From a bacterium (GTDB lineage Bacteria; Ratteibacteria; UBA8468; B48-G9; JAFGKM01): DNA of 16,285 bases. The stretch is taken from contig JAGHCG010000253.1 in assembly GCA_021160565.1 (NCBI GenBank), forward strand, positions 1-16,285. Reading direction: 5' to 3'. A model generated the notes under the pieces. It did not search any database. It was not told the DNA's origin and saw nothing but the letters and a program-made list of their open reading frames with translations. Position numbers and translations under genes: made by a program. Of the stretch, positions 1-6,062 are shown in pieces (within the stretch, counting starts at the first letter, position 1; each line of letters opens with the position of its first letter).

Positions 1-663
1 ATAAATTTTCGGACATGGATTAATCTTCTTTACGCAGGAGGTTTGACATTTTTGAGAGTTATGGGAGCATCTCTTATTGCTCTTTTATGGACTGTGCCTG
101 TTGGTGTTGCTATTGGGATGAATAAAAAACTTGCAAAATCTTTTCAGCCAGTTGTTCAGATATTTGCATCTATTCCTGCAACCGCTTTTTTCCCTGTGAT
201 TTTCTTCTATTTTTTAAGGCATAATTTTTCAAATTTAAATCTCTCCGCAATAATAATCATGCTTCTTGGTTCTCAATGGTATTTGCTTTTCAATGTTATT
301 GCAGGTGCTTCTTCTATTCCCGAAACCTTAAAAACAACTTCTTCACTTTTATTTTTGAGTAAAAAAGAAAAATGGAAAGTGCTTATTCTTCCTGCAATAT
401 TTCCCAATGTAGTTACAGGTCTTATAACAGCGACAGGTGGAAGTTGGAATGTTTCTATAATTGCCGAATATGTCCATTTTTCCGCTCAGACCTATAAAGT
501 GAAGGGACTTGGGTCCATGATTGTAGAGGCTACTGCAAAAGGAGATTATAATTTGCTTTTTGCTGCAACTCTCAGTATGATAATAATAGTGGTTCTTATA
601 AACAGATTTGTATGGAGGAAACTGTATGATTTTGCAGAAGAACGGTACAGAATGGAGTTTTAA
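1..663 (+). CDS. ABC transporter permease, nitrate/sulfonate/taurine type (3' part, 5' end outside window)
   Basis: This is an inner-membrane channel subunit of an anion/sulfonate-type ABC importer, and it pairs with the ATPase immediately downstream. The reading frame is open to base 1, so the TTG at 43 is not a convincing start and the gene is cut by the window edge; 220 residues are visible. Several hydrophobic membrane segments can be seen. The EAA loop that contacts the ATPase lies in the stretch beginning SLLFLSKKEKWKVLILPAIF and continues to about ITATGGSWNVS. The sequence resembles the C-terminal half of the duplicated permeases of the COG4986 type, which commonly travel with an ATPase carrying an AAA-associated tail, as here. 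Only 2 bases separate its stop from the ATPase start, so the two are one operon. The substrate cannot be told; nitrate, sulfonate, taurine or bicarbonate are family possibilities. Confidence 0.85.
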   Translation: MNFRTWINLLYAGGLTFLRVMGASLIALLWTVPVGVAIGMNKKLAKSFQPVVQIFASIPATAFFPVIFFYFLRHNFSNLNLSAIIIMLLGSQWYLLFNVIAGASSIPETLKTTSSLLFLSKKEKWKVLILPAIFPNVVTGLITATGGSWNVSIIAEYVHFSAQTYKVKGLGSMIVEATAKGDYNLLFAATLSMIIIVVLINRFVWRKLYDFAEERYRMEF

Positions 664-665
664 AA

Positions 666-1961
666 ATGGAGGAAGAGATTTTAAGACTTGAGAGTATTAC
701 AAAAATATATGGTGAAGATAAAAAATTTGTTGCTGTTGAAAATATAAATCTTAAACTAAATGAGGGAGAATTTCTCGCAATTCTCGGTCCAACAGGATGT
801 GGTAAAACAACGCTTCTCAGAATTATAGTTGGAGTGGATAAGCCAACAGAAGGAAAAGTTTTCTATAAGGGAAATGTTTTAAAGGGAATAAATCCAGAAG
901 CAACAATTGTTCTTCAATCTTTTTCTCTTTTTCCATGGCTTACAGTTCAGGAAAATGTTGAAATTGTTCTGAAAGCAAAAGGAGTACCTCATTCTATTCG
1001 GAGCAAAAGAGCAATAGAGTTACTTGATATTGTGGGACTTGATGGTTTTGAAAATGCATATCCAAAAGAGTTATCAAATGGAATGAGACAGAAGGTATGT
1101 TTTGCAAGAGCAATGGCGATGGAGCCTCAACTTCTTTGTCTTGATGAACCCTTTTCTGCTCTTGATATTTTAAGTGCTGAAACATTAAGGGGAGAGTTAC
1201 TTGAGTTATGGAATTCTGGTTCACTTTCAGCAAAAACAATAATTTTTGTAACTCACGATATAGAAGAAGCAGTATTTCTTGCAGACAGAATAGTGGTGAT
1301 GGATAAAAATCCAGGAAGGATTATTTCAGATTTTAAAGTGAGAATTCCTCATCCTCGTTCTCACAAATCTCAGGAATTTATTTCTCTTGTTGATAGAATT
1401 TATGGAATTCTAACAGGAAAACTTACACCTGAAGAAGTTGAAAAAATGCTTCTTTCTGAAAAAATTGATATAAGCAAATTTTTACCTGAAGTTAATGTAA
1501 ATGACATAGTTGGACTTGTGGAGAGGCTTGATGAGGAACCCCAGAATAAAGCAGATATTTATAAACTTGCAGAAGAACTTAAAATTGGGTCAGACCAGAT
1601 GTTGAAAGTAGTTGAAGCAGCACAACTTCTTGGTTTTGCCACTATTTTTCAGGGAGATATCATTCTTACTTTGCTCGGACAGACATTTGCAGAAGCGAGT
1701 ATTCTTGCAAGGAAGGAAATTTTTGCTACCAGAATTAGAAGAATTCCAATTTTCAGGTGGCTTCTTGATATGTTATCAGAGGGAGAAAAAGTCAAAAGAA
1801 GTATTGTTCTCGGAGCATTAAGTCTTTATTTTCCTGAAGAAGAGGCGGAAAAACAACTTGAAATAATTATTCAGTGGGGTAGATATGCAGAGATAATTTC
1901 ATATGACGACGATAGTGAGGTTATTTACAGAGAGGTTAGAACCCCTTCTTCAGCAGAGTAA
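666..1961 (+). CDS. ABC transporter ATP-binding protein with AAA-associated C-terminal domain (nitrate/sulfonate type)
   Basis: This cytoplasmic ATPase of 431 residues powers the importer whose permease lies just upstream. The nucleotide-binding domain fills about residues 5-250: Walker A GPTGCGKTT at 41-49, Q-loop Gln84, signature LSNGMRQK at 136-143, Walker B LLCLDEP ending at 162, D-loop SALD and switch His197 in VTHD. The signature departs from the usual LSGGM/Q by having Asn in place of the first Gly. Residues about 285-431 form an extra domain like AAA_assoc_C (PF09821), found on ATPases of the COG1116 group that pair with duplicated permeases; its role is not well defined and may be regulatory. 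The ATG is preceded by a GGAG sequence that overlaps the permease stop region, supporting translational coupling. The substrate-binding protein is not in view and may lie upstream. The stop is one base from the convergent zinc-ribbon gene. Confidence 0.9.
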   Translation: MEEEILRLESITKIYGEDKKFVAVENINLKLNEGEFLAILGPTGCGKTTLLRIIVGVDKPTEGKVFYKGNVLKGINPEATIVLQSFSLFPWLTVQENVEIVLKAKGVPHSIRSKRAIELLDIVGLDGFENAYPKELSNGMRQKVCFARAMAMEPQLLCLDEPFSALDILSAETLRGELLELWNSGSLSAKTIIFVTHDIEEAVFLADRIVVMDKNPGRIISDFKVRIPHPRSHKSQEFISLVDRIYGILTGKLTPEEVEKMLLSEKIDISKFLPEVNVNDIVGLVERLDEEPQNKADIYKLAEELKIGSDQMLKVVEAAQLLGFATIFQGDIILTLLGQTFAEASILARKEIFATRIRRIPIFRWLLDMLSEGEKVKRSIVLGALSLYFPEEEAEKQLEIIIQWGRYAEIISYDDDSEVIYREVRTPSSAE

Positions 1962-1962
1962 G

Positions 1963-2202
1963 TTAGAATTTTCCACATTTTGTACAGATTTTTGTTCCAA
2001 GAGAGTCAACTATAAATGTAGTGGTTTCTCCACAGTTTTTACATCTTTCTTTCAGAACAAATTCAATGGGTGGTTTACATACAATTTTATTTCCACACCA
2101 TACACATTCAATACAATCTTCCATCACTTTAAAAGGGGCTATATCTCCCTTTGTACATTTACAACTTAAATCTTCAATTCTTTCCTTTCCTATCCTTGCC
2201 AT
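1963..2202 (-). CDS. Small cysteine-rich zinc-ribbon protein
   Basis: This 79-residue protein has ten cysteines, at positions 14, 16, 30, 33, 36, 42, 54, 57, 73 and 76. The last four make a classic zinc-ribbon pattern (CKNCG, then CTKCG), and the CIECVWCG stretch could form a second metal site or bind an iron-sulfur cluster. I do not recognise a named family. It has no signal peptide or membrane segment, so it is probably cytoplasmic. It is the last gene of the leftward unit after the CooC-CODH-AcsE fusion and the DUF3786-like gene. A strong ribosome site spans the upstream stop codon, which supports both its reality and its co-expression. A role in metal handling or redox for the corrinoid/CODH module is inference from position only. 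Its 3' end leaves one base before the convergent ABC ATPase gene. Confidence 0.7.
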   Translation of the reverse strand: MARIGKERIEDLSCKCTKGDIAPFKVMEDCIECVWCGNKIVCKPPIEFVLKERCKNCGETTTFIVDSLGTKICTKCGKF

Positions 2203-2208
2203 CTTTTA

Positions 2209-2215
2209 TCACCTC
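2209..2215 (-). promoter_or_regulatory. Ribosome binding site of the zinc-ribbon gene
   Basis: On the minus strand the bases read GAGGTGA, 6 bases before the ATG at 2202. They overlap the TGA stop of the upstream DUF3786-like gene. This fixes the start of the small gene and suggests translational coupling. Confidence 0.7.
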
Positions 2216-2786
2216 ATTTTATCAATTTTTCAACAATTTCCTCGCACATAATTACAATATCTTCAATATTAAAAATTTTTTCTGTGATTGAACTGAAAAG
2301 AACTTTGGCATCAGAAGGGAATTCTTCGTCTTCGGGGTAGAAATTAATAATGACATGGATTTCAGGAAAGATATGAAATTTTACAGAATATTTTTCCATA
2401 GGTGTGGGAGTTGCTTGAAGAGAAAGGGCTTTTTCCATGAATTTCTCAGGCGAATTTGAAAATTTCTGAATGAGAGGATTATGAACTCTTGAAAAAATTG
2501 AAGGGAAATATATATTCCCTGTCTTGATTTCTTTAAAAGAAATAAAACTGGTATCGTAATTTTCTTCTGGAATGGGAGAGGAAAGATAATGAAGTATCAA
2601 AATTTTTTCTCTATCATTTAATTCATCAGCATTTATAAATTCAACTTCTGGGAGTTTAATCAGATAGTTTTTTCCAAAATAGAAAGTTTTTAAGACTTTC
2701 TGAACCGGATAAAGAAATCTTATTTTTTCTCTGGCAACTTTAAACGCTTCAATATAACCTTTTTCCATTTTTACAGGTTTAACCAT
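2214..2786 (-). CDS. DUF3786-like protein
   Basis: This protein of 190 residues has no signal peptide or membrane helix, so it is probably cytoplasmic. The C-terminal third (HVIINFYPEDEEFPSDAKVL, then FSSITEKIF and IEDIVIMCEEIVEKL) resembles the end of DUF3786 proteins as I remember them, where an FP-[AS]-D/E stretch leads to a predicted strand and an I-x-D-I-[AV] helix start. Some members of that family carry an added Fe-S domain; this one does not. The biochemical function is unknown. It overlaps the end of the fusion gene upstream by 16 bases and is followed directly by the zinc-ribbon gene, so it is very probably co-transcribed with AcsE-type functions. Neither ATG 2786 nor the alternative ATG 2768 has a convincing Shine-Dalgarno sequence, so the start is uncertain by six residues. 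The family call rests on recalled motif shape, not on a search. Confidence 0.6.
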   Translation of the reverse strand: MVKPVKMEKGYIEAFKVAREKIRFLYPVQKVLKTFYFGKNYLIKLPEVEFINADELNDREKILILHYLSSPIPEENYDTSFISFKEIKTGNIYFPSIFSRVHNPLIQKFSNSPEKFMEKALSLQATPTPMEKYSVKFHIFPEIHVIINFYPEDEEFPSDAKVLFSSITEKIFNIEDIVIMCEEIVEKLIK

Positions 2787-4858
2787 GAATCAGAGTATAT
2801 AGTATCTCCCTTTAAAACCTTTACTGTCTTTACATATTTTATCTCATCTTCATTCAATGAAGAAATATCTATTTCTTCTTCAAGTGCTTTCCAGATTAAC
2901 TCCTTTATTTTTTTATTTTCTCCTTTTGCAAAATTTATAAGTTCCGTATCAAAAGCATCAACTATTGCACTGTCCATTCCATATTTTTCCAGCATTATGA
3001 GGTATGTTCTGTTTAGGAGAGGTCTCAGATTTTCAGGAGCACCATTTGAGACATTTGAAAGACCACATGTGGAGTTGAAGTCAGGAAAAAGGTCTTTAAA
3101 CATTTTCATAAATTCAAGAGGAGAGACCACCTGTTCCTGCTGAAATCTTACAGGTAAAACGATGGGGTCAAAATATACTTTTGAATGTTCTATTCCATAT
3201 TCATCAATTTTTGCAACAAATTCTGCAGCAAGTGCTCCTCTTTCGTTTTCGTCTCTTGGCATTCCTTCTTTTCCAACAAGTAGAGCAATGAGTTTGCATT
3301 TAAACTGAGTTGCAAGAGGAAGAAGTTGGTTCATTCTTTCTTCTGTTGCCTGTATGGAATTTATTATTGCTTTATCGCCTTCCATTTCCAGACCAATTTT
3401 CATTGCTTCTACATTTGTTGTATCAAGGGAAAGGGGCAAGTTTGAAACCTCTCTTATTGTATTTATTATCCACTCCATAAGTTGAGGACCATCTTTTCTT
3501 GCAGGACCAATGTTTACATCAAGATAGTCAACTCCATTTTTTTCACTTTCAATTGCCATTTTAACAACTTCTTTTGCTTTTTCTAAAGCATTTTCTTCTG
3601 TAAATTCAACATGTATAGCACCTGGAATTTTTGCTTTATCAGATGTTGTTATTATTTGAGTGTGATAACACGAGGCGACTACTGGAAGGGATTGCATAAT
3701 ACACTGAATATCAACAGCCATCACTTCTATTGCTCCTGTGGTGATTGCAAGTTCCTGATTTAAAAAGTTTCCAAGAAGGGGTATTCCATGTCTCATAAGA
3801 ATTTCATTTGCAGTGCAGCAAATTCCTGCTATATTTATTCCTTTTGCTCCTTTCTCTTTAGCAAGTTTTATCATTTCAGGGTCTTCTGCTGCCACAACTA
3901 TCATTTCGGAAAGAAGTGGTTCATGTCCATGAACAATTATATTTACATAATCTTCTTTTAGAACTCCAAAATCCACCTCTCCAACTACAGGCTCTGGAGT
4001 TCCAAATAGAATGTCCTGCAACTCTGTGGCTATCATTGAACCACATTTTAAAGGTTTATCAGGTTTCCCTGGAAAAAATTTTTTATCAGTTGACCTTTTT
4101 CCATCTTTTACCTCCATTTTCTTAAGAATTCCCTCAAACTCCTGTAAGATTTCAGGTACTTTTTCCCATGGTGGAATTCCTTCAATTTCCGCCTCTTTTA
4201 ATTTCTCATAATAGGGTATAAAGCCAAGAATATTGAAATTTTTCAATTTTTCTTCAAGAAACGATTTTTCTTTTTCATTAGATATTTTATTTCCAATAAC
4301 TCCTATATTTCTGATGTTTAAATTCTTTGAAAGTTTTTCTGTTCTATATGCTGTATCTACACTTTTCCCGCTTGGTTCACACATCACTATAAGCCAGTCA
4401 ATTCCTTCTGCTGTTCCTCTACCAAGATGTTCAATTCCCGCTTCCATATCAAGGATAACAATGTCCTGTCTCTGTAAAATTAAGTGTCTGAGAAGCGCTT
4501 TTAAAAAAGCATTTTCAGGACAGGTGCATCCAAGTCCTCCACCTCTTACTGTTCCCATTATTCCCAGAAGAATATTTCCTTTCTTTTTGAAAAACCTTTC
4601 AGGTATATCGTCTACTTTTGGATTGAGTTTGAAAATAATGGAAGGTTTTCCAGGTTCTGCTCCTGTTCTTTCTTTTATAATCTCTCTCAATTCCACCAGA
4701 GGGGTTATTTCTCCTTCTATTCCAAAAGTGGCTTGAAGATTAGCATCAGGGTCTGCATCAATCAAAAAAACTCTTTTCTTTTTTTCAAAAATTATTGCTA
4801 AGACAGAGGCAGCCGTTGTTTTCCCTGTTCCCCCCTTCCCACTTATAGCAATTTTCAT
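2771..4858 (-). CDS. Three-part fusion: CooC-type Ni-insertion ATPase + middle domain of Ni-CO dehydrogenase + AcsE-like methyltetrahydrofolate methyltransferase
   Basis: Residues 1-250 are a complete CooC-like MinD/ParA NTPase: deviant Walker A GKGGTGKTT at 7-15, DADPDAN at 34-40, the CxC metal site GCTCP (Cys111, Cys113) and LDMEAGIEHLGRGT at 136-149. CooC proteins use ATP to help insert nickel into the CODH C-cluster. Residues about 272-437 match only the central domain of CooS/AcsA: GSMIATELQDILFGTPEP, VNIIVHGHEPLLSEM (His312), GICCTANEILMRHGIP (Cys347/348) and DIQCIM (Cys386). They hold the likely counterparts of three of the six C-cluster ligands. The CODH N-terminal B/D-cluster domain and the C-terminal third are absent, so CO oxidation is not expected. 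Residues about 438-695 match AcsE with its pterin/active-site motifs (LDVNIGPA, LSLDTTN, AIINS, YFDPIVLP, GLSNVS), but the first barrel strand (GERIN region) is missing. The start is the ATG that begins MKIAISG; the 13 codons upstream contain the promoter. It could be a true fusion, a deletion product or an assembly chimera. Confidence 0.75.
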   Translation of the reverse strand: MKIAISGKGGTGKTTAASVLAIIFEKKKRVFLIDADPDANLQATFGIEGEITPLVELREIIKERTGAEPGKPSIIFKLNPKVDDIPERFFKKKGNILLGIMGTVRGGGLGCTCPENAFLKALLRHLILQRQDIVILDMEAGIEHLGRGTAEGIDWLIVMCEPSGKSVDTAYRTEKLSKNLNIRNIGVIGNKISNEKEKSFLEEKLKNFNILGFIPYYEKLKEAEIEGIPPWEKVPEILQEFEGILKKMEVKDGKRSTDKKFFPGKPDKPLKCGSMIATELQDILFGTPEPVVGEVDFGVLKEDYVNIIVHGHEPLLSEMIVVAAEDPEMIKLAKEKGAKGINIAGICCTANEILMRHGIPLLGNFLNQELAITTGAIEVMAVDIQCIMQSLPVVASCYHTQIITTSDKAKIPGAIHVEFTEENALEKAKEVVKMAIESEKNGVDYLDVNIGPARKDGPQLMEWIINTIREVSNLPLSLDTTNVEAMKIGLEMEGDKAIINSIQATEERMNQLLPLATQFKCKLIALLVGKEGMPRDENERGALAAEFVAKIDEYGIEHSKVYFDPIVLPVRFQQEQVVSPLEFMKMFKDLFPDFNSTCGLSNVSNGAPENLRPLLNRTYLIMLEKYGMDSAIVDAFDTELINFAKGENKKIKELIWKALEEEIDISSLNEDEIKYVKTVKVLKGDTIYSDSWLNL

Positions 4859-4867
4859 GAGAAAAAT

Positions 4868-4897
4868 ATTATAGAATAGATTTTTCAAAAAAGTCAA
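4868..4897 (-). promoter_or_regulatory. Predicted sigma-70-type promoter for the fusion gene, apparently leaderless
   Basis: Reading the minus strand, TTGACT (4897-4892) and a perfect TATAAT (4873-4868) are separated by 18 bases. Only 9 bases lie between the -10 box and the ATG at 4858, so initiation 6-9 bases downstream of the -10 box would fall at or next to the start codon. No Shine-Dalgarno sequence is present before this ATG. The hexamers are seen directly; the leaderless reading is inference. Confidence 0.6.
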
Positions 4898-4924
4898 ATT
4901 TTTTAATCCTGCTTGGTCGAACCA

Positions 4925-4947
4925 ATTCTAACCGTGTAGGTTAGAAT
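4925..4947. repeat. Perfect 9-bp inverted repeat between the divergent promoters
   Basis: ATTCTAACC and GGTTAGAAT are exact reverse complements separated by the 5-base spacer GTGTA. A smaller inverted repeat, TTGGT-CGA-ACCAA, abuts it at 4913-4925. The element lies upstream of both predicted promoters (about 45-67 bases before the plus-strand ATG and 67-89 before the minus-strand ATG), where an operator or activator site for a shared regulator would fit. It has no following T-tract, so a terminator is unlikely. No regulator gene is in the window. The rest of the 133-base gap 4859-4991 holds only the two promoters. Confidence 0.55.
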
Positions 4948-4975
4948 GAGAATTAAGGTTTAAGTTCTGAAAATG

Positions 4976-4984
4976 TGGTATAAT
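4976..4984 (+). promoter_or_regulatory. Predicted extended -10 promoter for the NTPase/RACo/CooC operon, apparently leaderless
   Basis: TGGTATAAT is an exact extended -10 element (TGn followed by TATAAT at 4979-4984). There is no good -35 hexamer at the usual distance, which an extended -10 can tolerate. Only 7 bases separate TATAAT from the ATG at 4992, so the transcript would begin at about the start codon, mirroring the promoter on the other strand. No Shine-Dalgarno sequence is visible before this ATG. Confidence 0.55.
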
Positions 4985-4991
4985 TAGAAAT

Positions 4992-6062
4992 ATGGAAAAG
5001 AAAATTTTTATTGCTGCTACAAGACAAAATGATGGGAAGACAGTTATAAGTCTTGGCCTTCTCCTTGCATTAAAAAAATATGTAAAGAATGTGGGATTTA
5101 TAAAACCACTCGGACAGAAATATCTTCTTGTTGATGGAGCAAAAGTTGATAAAGATGCGGTTCTGGTAAAAAAGGTTTGTGGATTTAAAGAAGATTTGAA
5201 GGATATGAATCCTATAGCTGTGGAAGAGGGTTTTACAAGAAAATATTTAGATAATCCAGACCCTTCACAGTTGAGAAAAAAAATTAAGAGAAGTTACGAA
5301 AAAGTTGCTAAAGGGAAAGATATTATGGTGATAGAGGGAACAGGTCATGCAGGAGTTGGTTCTATTTTTGATTTAAATAATGCAGAAGTGGCAAGAATTC
5401 TGGATTCTCCTGTAATAATTATTTCAATAGGGGGGATTGGAAAACCATTTGATGAAATTTCACTTAACATTTCATTATTCAGGGAGAAGAAAGTTGAAGT
5501 TAAAGGAGTTATAATAAACAAGGTAATTCCTGAAAAAAAGCAGTTTGTTTCAAAATATCTCAGAAAAGGGTTTGATAGAGTTGGGATAAAATTACTTGGG
5601 GTAATTCCGTTTGTTCCTCTTCTCACAGAACCAGATTTGGGTCAGATATGTGAGGCTGTGAATGGAAAAATAATATGTGGATTTGATAAGATTCATCAAA
5701 AAATAAAAAATGTAATAGTGGGAGCAATGACACCAAGACATGCACTTGATTATTTTAAGCCAAATTCTTTAATTGTAACACCAGGAGATAGAGAAGATAT
5801 AATTCTGGCTGGAATTACATGTCATTCTGGAAAGGATGTTAAGGGATTTGTATTAACTGGTGGTCTATATCCTCATAAAACAATTCTTTCTCTTATAAAA
5901 AAGTTTGACGTTCCCACCATAATTGCGCCAAAGGGAACTTATGAAACTGCTTCTGCAATTCATGAACTTGTGGTGAAACTTACAGAGAATGATTGTGATA
6001 AGATAGAAATGGCAGGAAAACTTGTTGAAGAAAATATAGATATTGAAGAAATTTTAAAGTGA
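4992..6062 (+). CDS. BioD-like P-loop NTPase with DRTGG-type C-terminal domain
   Basis: This is a 356-residue cytoplasmic protein. Residues 1-210 resemble the dethiobiotin-synthetase-like AAA_26 fold: a variant P-loop ATRQNDGKT at 9-17, FIKPLGQ at about 37-43, and the Walker-B-region motif VIEGTGHAGVGS at about 113-124. Residues about 215-335 resemble the DRTGG domain (MTPRHALDYF, then IVTPGDREDIILAG and FVLTGG), although the DRTGG signature itself is not kept. The same two-domain arrangement forms the N-terminal regulatory part of long phosphotransacetylases such as E. coli Pta, but the catalytic PTA domain is absent. Its reaction and ligand are unknown; a nucleotide-sensing role beside corrinoid/acetyl-CoA genes is inference. 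It is the first gene of the rightward operon, and its TGA stop overlaps the GTG start of the next gene (GTGA). Confidence 0.75.
   Translation: MEKKIFIAATRQNDGKTVISLGLLLALKKYVKNVGFIKPLGQKYLLVDGAKVDKDAVLVKKVCGFKEDLKDMNPIAVEEGFTRKYLDNPDPSQLRKKIKRSYEKVAKGKDIMVIEGTGHAGVGSIFDLNNAEVARILDSPVIIISIGGIGKPFDEISLNISLFREKKVEVKGVIINKVIPEKKQFVSKYLRKGFDRVGIKLLGVIPFVPLLTEPDLGQICEAVNGKIICGFDKIHQKIKNVIVGAMTPRHALDYFKPNSLIVTPGDREDIILAGITCHSGKDVKGFVLTGGLYPHKTILSLIKKFDVPTIIAPKGTYETASAIHELVVKLTENDCDKIEMAGKLVEENIDIEEILK

Noticed and set aside
43..45. TTG at 43 as the true start of the ABC permease
   Set aside because: The frame is open back to base 1 with plausible coding sequence (WINLLYAGG), and membrane and N-terminal regions of the family are missing, so the gene is cut by the window edge.
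4233..4736. 167-residue open frame on the plus strand
   Set aside because: It lies wholly opposite the CooC part of the fusion gene, is rich in Phe/Ser/Pro as expected from an antisense frame, and shows no recognisable motif.
4859..4897. Longer N-terminus of the fusion protein beginning at 4897
   Set aside because: Those 13 codons contain the -10 and -35 boxes, and the CooC family begins at the MKIAISG strand.
4925..4947. Intrinsic terminator at the inverted repeat
   Set aside because: The stem is AT-rich in part, has no T-run following it on either strand, and lies upstream of both divergent genes where nothing needs terminating.
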